From Rickettsiales bacterium (GTDB taxonomy: Bacteria; Pseudomonadota; Alphaproteobacteria; TMED127): a stretch of DNA of 7,609 nucleotides. Positions 1 through 5,862 of this stretch are shown one piece after another. How positions within the stretch are numbered: the first letter of the stretch is position 1; each line of letters starts with the position of its first letter. The position numbers were made by a program, and so were the translations under genes. Under the pieces are notes generated by a model. It made no database searches. It worked only from the letters and a program-made list of their open reading frames with translations, and had not been told where the DNA came from. Location of the stretch: NCBI GenBank assembly GCA_002690875.1, contig NZGH01000010.1:1-7609 (forward strand), in the 5' to 3' direction.

Positions 1-16
1 CCTAAAATTTAATTTT

Positions 17-1264
17 ATGCTTTTTTTACAGTCTTCTTTTAATCTTGAAAATTTTGAATCTGAATTAAAATCAAAGAATTACCTCTTAACTAAAAAAAAA
101 ATTTTTAAAGATATTTTATCAAAATCATTTGGTTTCTTACAGGATATTTATAGTGATAATTTAGATGAAATAATTAATCTAGCTGAGCAACTTAGAAGTT
201 TTGAAAATGTTTTATTTTTAGGTACAGGAGGATCCAGTTTAGGGGGTAAAACTCTTGTTTCAATCAAAGAGAATTTTTTTTTTAAGGACTCCTCACCAAA
301 AGTATTTTTTTTAGAAAATGTTGACGAATGGTCAATCTCTAGATTAACAAAGAAAATTAACCTACAAAATACTGCTTTAGTTGTTATATCAAAATCTGGT
401 GAAACAATAGAAACACTGAGCCAATTCTTTTTTTTAAAAAATAAAATGAAAAATACTGATAATTTTAAAAAAAAAGTTTTTATAATTACTGAAAATAAAA
501 AAAGTACGTTAAAAGAAATTCAGGAAGAGGAGGGCTTTAAATTTTATGAACATAAAAAAAATATTGGGGGAAGGTTTTCTGTTTTTTCAATAGTTGGTTT
601 GTTGCCAGCCTCGTTGGTTGGTTTTGAAATTTCAAGTTTTAGGGAAGGTGGAAAACTTTTTTTGAAAAACCTTATTAATGATGGTGATGGGTTTTTTGAC
701 AATCATTTTTTTTCAGCTTTATCTTTAATGATTTTATATAAAAAAAACTATAATATTTCAGTTTTTATGCCCTATTCTGATAGGCTGGATAATTTATCTT
801 TTTGGTATAGACAATTGTGGGCTGAAAGTATCGGAAAAAAAAAAATGGGGATTACACCTGTGAATGCATTAGGAACAGTTGATCAGCATAGCCAGCTTCA
901 GTTATACCTTGACGGTCCATCTGATAAGTTTTTTACATTTATTTTTGAAAAACAAAAAAAAACTAAGAAAAAGCTAGACTGTAGTTATGGAAAAGATAAA
1001 AATTATCGATTACTTCATAATAAGTCATTGAATAATTTATTAGTCTTTGAATTAAAAGCAACAATTGAAACTTTAAAACAAAAAAAAAATCCTTTAAGGG
1101 TAATTGAATTAGATGAAATAAATGAAAAAGCAGTTGGTTCATTAATGATGTTTTTATTTTTAGAAACTATTTTTTCATGCTACTTCACTAATGTAGATCC
1201 TTTCAATCAGCCTGCAGTTGAAGAGGTGAAGATTTTAACAAAGAAATTTTTAGAAAATGAATAA
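17..1264 (+). CDS. pgi: Glucose-6-phosphate isomerase, short form
   Basis: Interconverts glucose-6-phosphate and fructose-6-phosphate in the cytoplasm, in glycolysis/gluconeogenesis. Seen: the first SIS-type sugar-phosphate motif GTGGSSLGGK (residues 69-78), SKSGET (125-130), GGRFS (184-188), WAESIGK with the expected catalytic Glu270, DQHSQ with the expected catalytic His291, and a C-terminal signature PFNQPAVEEVK ending in the expected catalytic Lys405. At 415 residues it is much shorter than the roughly 550-residue enterobacterial enzyme and somewhat shorter than the roughly 450-residue Gram-positive type; the N-terminal region is reduced but all active-site blocks are present. The start is uncertain: the frame stays open from base 2 to the ATG at 17 and no Shine-Dalgarno is visible, so the true start could lie outside the window. 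Its stop lies inside the start of mutL (8 bp overlap), suggesting co-transcription. Family assignment is firm. Confidence 0.93.
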   Translation: MLFLQSSFNLENFESELKSKNYLLTKKKIFKDILSKSFGFLQDIYSDNLDEIINLAEQLRSFENVLFLGTGGSSLGGKTLVSIKENFFFKDSSPKVFFLENVDEWSISRLTKKINLQNTALVVISKSGETIETLSQFFFLKNKMKNTDNFKKKVFIITENKKSTLKEIQEEEGFKFYEHKKNIGGRFSVFSIVGLLPASLVGFEISSFREGGKLFLKNLINDGDGFFDNHFFSALSLMILYKKNYNISVFMPYSDRLDNLSFWYRQLWAESIGKKKMGITPVNALGTVDQHSQLQLYLDGPSDKFFTFIFEKQKKTKKKLDCSYGKDKNYRLLHNKSLNNLLVFELKATIETLKQKKNPLRVIELDEINEKAVGSLMMFLFLETIFSCYFTNVDPFNQPAVEEVKILTKKFLENE

Positions 1265-3017
1265 AATAAAAATACTCCCAGATGAAATTATTAATCAAAT
1301 TGCTGCTGGGGAAGTTCTTGATCGCCCCTCATCTGCAGTAAAGGAGCTTATAGAAAATAGTGTTGATGCTAATTCAAAAAAAATATCGATATTCATAAGA
1401 GATGGGGGGAAAACAGAAATTGTTATAACAGATGATGGTGATGGAATTCCAAAACAAGAGCTTGAATTAGCAGTAAAAAGACATGCAACCTCAAAATTAA
1501 ATGAAAAAAAAATAGATACTTTGTCCTTTCTTGGGTTCAGGGGAGAGGCATTACCCTCAATCGGTTCAGTGTCTGAAATGATTATAAAGTCTAATACTAA
1601 TGACGACCAAAATGGAATGATGATTGAGGTTATTTCAGGTATAAAAAAAAAAATAAAGCCTATTAATCATAGAAAAGGAACAACGGTATCAATTAAAAAA
1701 TTATTTTTTTCTACACCAGCAAGGTTAAAATTTTTAAAAACAGATAATTATGAGTCTCTTTTAATTAAAAGAATAGTTCAGAAATTAGCACTCTGTAACT
1801 ATGAAATTGATTTTGATTTAACTATTAATAATAAAAAAGCCATCTTAACAAAAAATGATAATAGCAATGATAAAAAAAAGAAGTTAGAAAGAAGAGTATC
1901 AACTTTACTTGGGTCAGAGTTTATTGATAATTCAATCTTTATCAGTGAAATTTCTGAAAATTTTAAATTTAAAGGTTTTCTTGGAATACCTACTTTTCAT
2001 CATTCTAATACTAACAATCAATTTTTATTTGTTAATGGAAGAGTAGTTCAAGATAAGTCAATGAATATTATCTTCAAAGTAGCGTATAGAGACTTTATGT
2101 CTTATGATAGATTTCCTCAACTGGTTTTATTTATTGAATGTTCGCAAGATGAAGTTGATGTAAACGTTCATCCATCAAAAAATGAGATGCGATTCAGAAA
2201 TTTAAATTTTCTTAGATCAAAAATTCTAAAGGTTTTTAAATCAAACTTGATAAAAGCTGGTCACAGAGCAAGTACTTTAAATACAGTGAAGGCAATAGAG
2301 AAGTTTTCATTTAAATCTAATCAAAAAACTTTTTTACAATTAAAAGATGAAAAATTTAATGACGACAACCTAAATAATTTAAATCACTCCTATGATAAAA
2401 ATAATATCGATGAATCAGATAAAGAAAATTCTTCACTTTTTCCACTCGGTTATGCAAAAAGTCAGTTTCACAAAACCTATATTATTTCAGAAACTAATGA
2501 AGGAATTATAATAATAGATCAACACGCTGCTCATGAAAGACTTGTTTATGAGAGATTAAAAAAAGACTTTTTTGAAAAAAAAATAAAAACTCAGATATTA
2601 CTTATTCCCGTAGTAATTGATATTGATTCTTCGATCATTAAAAATCTTGAAAAAAAGCTTCAGCAAGTTTGTGAATATGGAGTTAAGATTGAAATTTTTG
2701 GTAAATCATCAGTCATCGTTAGAGAGTTACCTCATATTTTGGCTAATTGTAACGTAAAAAAACTTGTCATTGATTTAATTGAAGAAGTAGTGGATACAGA
2801 CGACTCAAAGTCTGTTGAAAATGAAATAAATAAGATTTGTTCAAAAATGGCGTGCCATGGATCTATCAGAGCAGGCAGAGACCTTCAAGTTGATGAAATG
2901 AATGATTTACTAAGAAAAATGGAAACCACTCCTTTTTCTGGCCAATGCAATCATGGCAGACCAACATATGTAGAGTTAAAAATTGGTGATATAGAGAAAT
3001 TATTTGGTAGAAAATAG
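1257..3017 (+). CDS. mutL: DNA mismatch repair protein MutL, endonuclease type
   Basis: Couples MutS mismatch recognition to strand incision and removal. Seen: an N-terminal GHKL ATPase with QIAAGEV (14-20), ELIENSVDA (30-38), DDGDGIP (59-65) and GFRGEALPSI (93-102); a transducer part with FVNGR (258-262) and DVNVHPSKNEMRF (301-313); a poorly conserved Asn/Asp/Lys-rich linker (about 340-395); then the C-terminal dimerisation/endonuclease domain. The latter carries the metal-binding motif DQHAAHERLVYE (421-432), ACHGSIRAG (532-540), CNHGRP (564-569) and terminal FGR (583-585). QILLIP (446-451) resembles the beta-clamp-binding motif of nicking MutL proteins. The set fits a MutL that nicks DNA itself, as in bacteria without MutH. 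At 586 residues the length is usual. The ATG overlaps the end of pgi by 8 bp and no strong ribosome site is visible, so coupled translation is likely (inference). An 11-A tract lies at codons about 129-133. Confidence 0.97.
   Translation: MNKIKILPDEIINQIAAGEVLDRPSSAVKELIENSVDANSKKISIFIRDGGKTEIVITDDGDGIPKQELELAVKRHATSKLNEKKIDTLSFLGFRGEALPSIGSVSEMIIKSNTNDDQNGMMIEVISGIKKKIKPINHRKGTTVSIKKLFFSTPARLKFLKTDNYESLLIKRIVQKLALCNYEIDFDLTINNKKAILTKNDNSNDKKKKLERRVSTLLGSEFIDNSIFISEISENFKFKGFLGIPTFHHSNTNNQFLFVNGRVVQDKSMNIIFKVAYRDFMSYDRFPQLVLFIECSQDEVDVNVHPSKNEMRFRNLNFLRSKILKVFKSNLIKAGHRASTLNTVKAIEKFSFKSNQKTFLQLKDEKFNDDNLNNLNHSYDKNNIDESDKENSSLFPLGYAKSQFHKTYIISETNEGIIIIDQHAAHERLVYERLKKDFFEKKIKTQILLIPVVIDIDSSIIKNLEKKLQQVCEYGVKIEIFGKSSVIVRELPHILANCNVKKLVIDLIEEVVDTDDSKSVENEINKICSKMACHGSIRAGRDLQVDEMNDLLRKMETTPFSGQCNHGRPTYVELKIGDIEKLFGRK
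1643..1653 (+). repeat. 11-A homopolymer inside mutL
   Basis: An uninterrupted run of 11 A encodes part of Ile-Lys-Lys-Lys-Ile in the ATPase domain of MutL. The frame is intact because TTVSIKKLFFSTPARLKF follows correctly. Runs this long are prone to replication and transcription slippage. Confidence 0.95.
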
Positions 3018-3018
3018 T

Positions 3019-3576
3019 TTATTGTGTTTCAATAAATAAAAACAATGAATTAGATAATTTTTTTTTTTTAATAATCCTTAAACAAGCTAGTTCATTTTCA
3101 ATAAATGATTTTGGCAATTCTATGACTCCAATTGATCTTTTGTTTATAAGCCCAGCATTTCTTATAGATTCTAAAATCTCAGAAACTTTGAATTTATTAT
3201 ACGGCGGATCTAGAAAAAAAATATCAGCCTTAAATTCTATAAATTCTAGTTCTCTAAAGTCTGAATTATAAATCTCAGCAAATTTTTTAGCTCTTATTAG
3301 GCCCAAGTTTTTTTTGGTTAGATCAATTGCAATTTTTGAATTATCTATAAAGCATACTTTTTTAAACCCTCTAGATATACATTCAATTCCTAACCCACCT
3401 GTTCCACAAAAAAAATCCAAGACTTTCATATCATTTGACTTCAACCTTTTTTTTATAAGTATTGAGTTCAAAGTACTAAAAATCATTTCCTTTGCTCTGT
3501 CAGATGTTGGTCTTATTAAATCATCAGGAGGAAGTAATAATTTTGTACCTTTATGCCTACCAGAAATTATTCTCAT
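3019..3576 (-). CDS. rsmD: 16S rRNA (guanine966-N2)-methyltransferase RsmD
   Basis: An S-adenosylmethionine-dependent methyltransferase expected to make m2G966 in 16S rRNA during small-subunit assembly. Seen: the canonical family N-terminus MRIISGRHKG, RPTSDRAKE (22-30), the SAM-binding motif LDFFCGTGGLGIE (53-65), an acidic residue after the second strand (Asp78) and the catalytic DPPY (123-126). At 185 residues it has the usual length. The start is fixed by the conserved N-terminus, so the 20 bp overlap with the end of the upstream rluB is real: its first codons are read in another frame as the last residues of RluB. There is no Shine-Dalgarno upstream, so coupling to rluB translation is likely (inference). 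Its stop is one base from the mutL stop on the other strand. A 12-A tract encodes Lys170-173. Confidence 0.95.
   Translation of the reverse strand: MRIISGRHKGTKLLLPPDDLIRPTSDRAKEMIFSTLNSILIKKRLKSNDMKVLDFFCGTGGLGIECISRGFKKVCFIDNSKIAIDLTKKNLGLIRAKKFAEIYNSDFRELEFIEFKADIFFLDPPYNKFKVSEILESIRNAGLINKRSIGVIELPKSFIENELACLRIIKKKKLSNSLFLFIETQ
3058..3069 (-). repeat. 12-A homopolymer (minus strand) inside rsmD
   Basis: Twelve T on the plus strand encode Lys170-Lys173 of RsmD. For transcripts leaving mutL the same tract reads as a U run about 40 bases past the mutL stop, but no strong hairpin precedes it. Confidence 0.95.
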
Positions 3577-4303
3577 AAGAAAAATTTAATTGTTTTAAAA
3601 AATTATTGATTTTTTTTTCTTCAATTTCCTTTACATTTCCCTCTTCTAAATTTTCCAATAAAAAGGGCCCAAATTGTATTCTTTTTAATTTTAAAACTTT
3701 AAGCCCAAAAAAATTCATGATGTTTCTTATTTCTCTTTTTTTTCCTTCATAAAGTGTGATTTTAAATTGGTGATTAAAATTTTTGCTATAGATTGTATCT
3801 AGACTATAGATTTCATAAATTATATTCTCTACGTTAATCTTTTTTTTAATTATATTGAAAAAGTTATTAGGTAAATTTCCTTTAACATCAACAATGTAAA
3901 TTCTCTCAACTTTATTTGAAGGTCTTTCTAAAAAACTTGAAATAGATGGATTGTTTGTAAGTATTATCAATCCCTCAGAATTTATATCAAGCCTTCCTAC
4001 AGATACAACTCTTGGAAAATCCTTTGAAAGTAGTCTAAATAGACTTTTTTGGTTTTCTTGCTCCTTATTGGAGCAAACATAACCGACAGGTTTGTTTAAA
4101 AACCAAATTCTTGTCTTTGGTTTTTTTAATTCTTTTCCAAGTACGCATATTTTTTTTATTTTATACTTTTCTATGGAAAATTCTTTAAATATCTCCCCAT
4201 TGAGTTCGACCTTCCCTTCTTTAACTAGTATTTCTGCTTCACGTCGAGAGCAGATACCGGCGTGAGATAAAATCTTTGCAATTCTTACTTTTTGACTTTT
4301 CAA
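3557..4303 (-). CDS. rluB: Pseudouridine synthase, RsuA/RluB/E/F family (S4 domain)
   Basis: Isomerises a uridine in rRNA to pseudouridine. Seen: an N-terminal S4 RNA-binding domain (about 6-55, including ILSHAGICSRREAE), then the catalytic domain with FLNKPVGYVCS (68-78), the active-site motif GRLDINSEGLIILTN (103-117) with catalytic Asp106, and a C-terminal EGKKREIRNIM (186-196) followed by RIQFGPF (208-214). The start codon is TTG, with an in-frame TAG three codons upstream and no Met before residue 196, so no ATG start is possible. TTG overlaps the TGA of the upstream hydrolase gene as TTGA, a stop/start junction suited to re-initiation. Pairing with rsmD, opposite tadA, is a familiar alphaproteobacterial order and favours RluB (23S rRNA helix 89 region). 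RsuA (16S) specificity cannot be excluded from sequence, so the family is certain and the exact target less so. Confidence 0.9.
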   Translation of the reverse strand: MKSQKVRIAKILSHAGICSRREAEILVKEGKVELNGEIFKEFSIEKYKIKKICVLGKELKKPKTRIWFLNKPVGYVCSNKEQENQKSLFRLLSKDFPRVVSVGRLDINSEGLIILTNNPSISSFLERPSNKVERIYIVDVKGNLPNNFFNIIKKKINVENIIYEIYSLDTIYSKNFNHQFKITLYEGKKREIRNIMNFFGLKVLKLKRIQFGPFLLENLEEGNVKEIEEKKINNFLKQLNFSYENNFW

Positions 4304-5016
4304 TTTTTTCTAGAACTTTCAACTAATGCTTTAAAAATTTCTAAATCATTGTCATCAATTAAAAACTCTGGATGCCATTGAACACCTATACAAAATTTTT
4401 GATTTGGATTTTCTATTCCTTCAATTACTCCGTCTTCAGTATATGAATTTATTTCTAGCCCTTTTCCTAAATCATCTACAGATTGATGATGAGCAGAATT
4501 AACAAACATCTCTTCAGATTTTATAATTTTGTAAAGATTGGATGATTTTTTAATTTTTACTATATGACTTGGTTGGTCTCTTGGGTTTTCTTGTTCATGA
4601 TTTATATTAGACTGAATTTCATCAGGAATATGTTGAATAAGAGTTCCCCCAAGTACTACATTTAATAATTGCTGACCTCCACAAATTCCCAAAAGTGGAA
4701 GATTCATATCGATTGCTTTTTTTGTGATTTCGAATTCAAAGAAGGTTCTCTCTTTTTTTAATTTAACGAATTTACTAGAAATTTCTTTACCATAAATCTC
4801 TGGGTTTATATCAAAGTCTCCTCCAGTAATAACTAAGCCATCAATTAGGCTTAAATATTGATTTATATTTTTATTTGAGTGAGGAAGAAAAATAGAGGTT
4901 CCTCCGGCTAGATCGATAGATTCTGAATAATTTTTTCTTGCAGCATACCAGGGGTATTTAGAATATATTTTTGATTTTTCCTCGTCTAAAGTTATTCCAA
5001 TAATTGGTTTTTTCAT
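4300..5016 (-). CDS. Gamma-glutamyl-GABA hydrolase-like (PuuD/peptidase C26) class I amidotransferase-fold protein
   Basis: A stand-alone class I glutamine-amidotransferase-fold hydrolase, expected to cleave gamma-glutamyl amide bonds of small molecules in the cytoplasm. Seen: PIIGIT at the N-terminus (4-9), YSESIDLAGG (30-39), TGGDFDINPEIYG (64-76), the nucleophile elbow LGICGGQQLLNV (109-120) with Cys112, HHQSV (176-180) and GVQWHPE (211-217), giving His215 and Glu217 as the rest of the triad. Length (238) and motif order match PuuD-type enzymes, with no synthetase domain. No other putrescine-utilisation gene is nearby, so gamma-glutamyl-GABA as substrate is only a family-level guess; other gamma-glutamyl compounds are possible. 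It is the first gene of the leftward group that continues into rluB and rsmD. Its ATG lies head to head with the cyclophilin-like gene. No Shine-Dalgarno precedes the start. Confidence 0.88.
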   Translation of the reverse strand: MKKPIIGITLDEEKSKIYSKYPWYAARKNYSESIDLAGGTSIFLPHSNKNINQYLSLIDGLVITGGDFDINPEIYGKEISSKFVKLKKERTFFEFEITKKAIDMNLPLLGICGGQQLLNVVLGGTLIQHIPDEIQSNINHEQENPRDQPSHIVKIKKSSNLYKIIKSEEMFVNSAHHQSVDDLGKGLEINSYTEDGVIEGIENPNQKFCIGVQWHPEFLIDDNDLEIFKALVESSRKN

Positions 5017-5053
5017 GGCTATTAAATTTATAAAATTGATGTTAGATTATTAT
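5017..5053. promoter_or_regulatory. Divergent region between PuuD-like and cyclophilin-like genes, candidate promoters
   Basis: If the cyclophilin-like gene starts at 5054, 37 bases separate the two divergent starts. The minus strand has a perfect TATAAT (5054-5049), placed to give the PuuD-like gene a leader of about 25 bases. The plus strand has TAAAAT (5031-5036), 5 of 6 to a -10 box, placed to give a leader of about 10 bases. AATTT-ATA-AAATT (5025-5037) is a perfect small inverted repeat between them. No good -35 box at 16-18 bp was seen for either. Chance matches are likely at this base composition. Confidence 0.3.
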
Positions 5054-5428
5054 ATGCAAAAAAAATGTAAAATCTGTATAAAAAATCATGAGATACTAGT
5101 TAATCTAAAAAACACCACTACTGCAGAATTAATTTGGAAAAGTTTACCTCTTAATTCAGATATTCATTTATGGGGTGAAGAGGTATATTTTTATACTAAT
5201 CTAACTAGCGTATTAGAGAGTGATGCTAAAGATGTAATATCTTTTGGAGAAATTGCTTATTGGCCTAGTGGAAAAGCGATAGCTATTGGTTATGGGAAAA
5301 CACCTATTTCAGAGTCCAATGAAATTCGATTAGCAGATAGATGCAACATCTGGGGTGAAACAGAATACGATCTAAAAAAGTTAAAAGATGTAGGATCTGG
5401 AGAAAAGGTAGAAATTTTAAGATGCTAA
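5054..5428 (+). CDS. Cyclophilin-like-fold protein (TM1367/PF04126 type), function unknown
   Basis: A small single-domain protein resembling the TM1367-type cyclophilin-like family, which has a cyclophilin beta-barrel but no established biochemical role. From the chosen start (124 residues) the recognisable pieces are TTAELIWKSLPLNSD near residues 20-35, HLWGEEVYF, then GEIAYWPSGKAIAIGYGKTPIS, NEIRLADRCNIWG and a C-terminal LKDVGSGEKVEIL. These match the family pattern of a Trp-Gly-(Asp/Glu)-Glu strand, a Gly-Asp/Glu-x-x-Tyr-Trp-Pro strand and Gly-x-x-Pro-Ile-Ser. The start is a choice: in-frame ATGs lie at 5015, 5039 and 5054. Relatives begin close to the third (MQKKCKICI), and the 5015 ATG would overlap the divergent start codon of the neighbour. 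No Shine-Dalgarno is visible for any. It overlaps tadA by 7 bp. Family good, function unknown. Confidence 0.82.
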   Translation: MQKKCKICIKNHEILVNLKNTTTAELIWKSLPLNSDIHLWGEEVYFYTNLTSVLESDAKDVISFGEIAYWPSGKAIAIGYGKTPISESNEIRLADRCNIWGETEYDLKKLKDVGSGEKVEILRC

Positions 5429-5862
5429 AAAAAAGTCATATAAAATTAGCATTAAAAATAGCAAATGAATCAGCAAATAAAAATGAAATACCAGTTGGTT
5501 GTGTTATATTTGATAAGAAGGGTAAAGTTATAAGCTCGGCGTCAAACGCTTCTATTGAAAAAAATGATCCAACTGCACACGCAGAAATTTTAGCTATTAG
5601 AAAAGCATGTAAAAAATTAAATCTTAATAAATTAAATGAATTATCAATCTTTGTTACTCTTGAGCCGTGTAAAATGTGTGAATACGCTATTTATGAGACT
5701 GGTATAAAGAAAATTTTTTTTGGCGCTTATTCAGAAAATAACTCTCTTACACATAAAAAAATTAATTATCAATTAGAAAGGAATGGTTATCAATTTTATG
5801 GTGGCATAGAAGAAAAAGGATGTTCAAAACTTTTGACGAATTTTTTTAAAAAGCTTAGATAA
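5422..5862 (+). CDS. tadA: tRNA adenosine(34) deaminase TadA
   Basis: Converts the wobble adenosine of tRNA-Arg(ACG) to inosine, letting one tRNA read several Arg codons; normally essential. Seen: a cytidine-deaminase-fold zinc site with PTAHAE (50-55), giving zinc ligand His53 and proton-shuttling Glu55, and EPCKMC (81-86), giving ligands Cys83 and Cys86. IPVGCVIFD (23-31) and IFFGA (98-102) are also typical. At 146 residues the length is normal. The family's conserved context before the zinc motif (NDPTAHAE) favours TadA over nucleoside or guanine deaminases. The ATG lies inside the last codons of the cyclophilin-like gene (7 bp overlap), implying co-transcription. Its TAA is immediately followed by the complement of the purD stop, with zero bases between. 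Confidence 0.93.
   Translation: MLKKSHIKLALKIANESANKNEIPVGCVIFDKKGKVISSASNASIEKNDPTAHAEILAIRKACKKLNLNKLNELSIFVTLEPCKMCEYAIYETGIKKIFFGAYSENNSLTHKKINYQLERNGYQFYGGIEEKGCSKLLTNFFKKLR

Noticed and set aside
3021..3069. Possible intrinsic terminator after mutL: ATTGT/ACAAT stem and a later T12 run
   Set aside because: The stem is short, AT-only in effect, bulged and separated from the T run by about 11 bases, so it does not meet the usual hairpin-plus-U-tract form.
3314..3589. A 91-codon plus-strand open frame opposite rsmD
   Set aside because: It is entirely antisense to rsmD and the end of rluB, both with conserved motifs, and has no recognisable domain or ribosome site.
5066..5071. Minus-strand TTTACA as the -35 box of the PuuD-like promoter
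   Set aside because: It lies only 11 bases from the TATAAT at 5054-5049, too close for a sigma-70 promoter.
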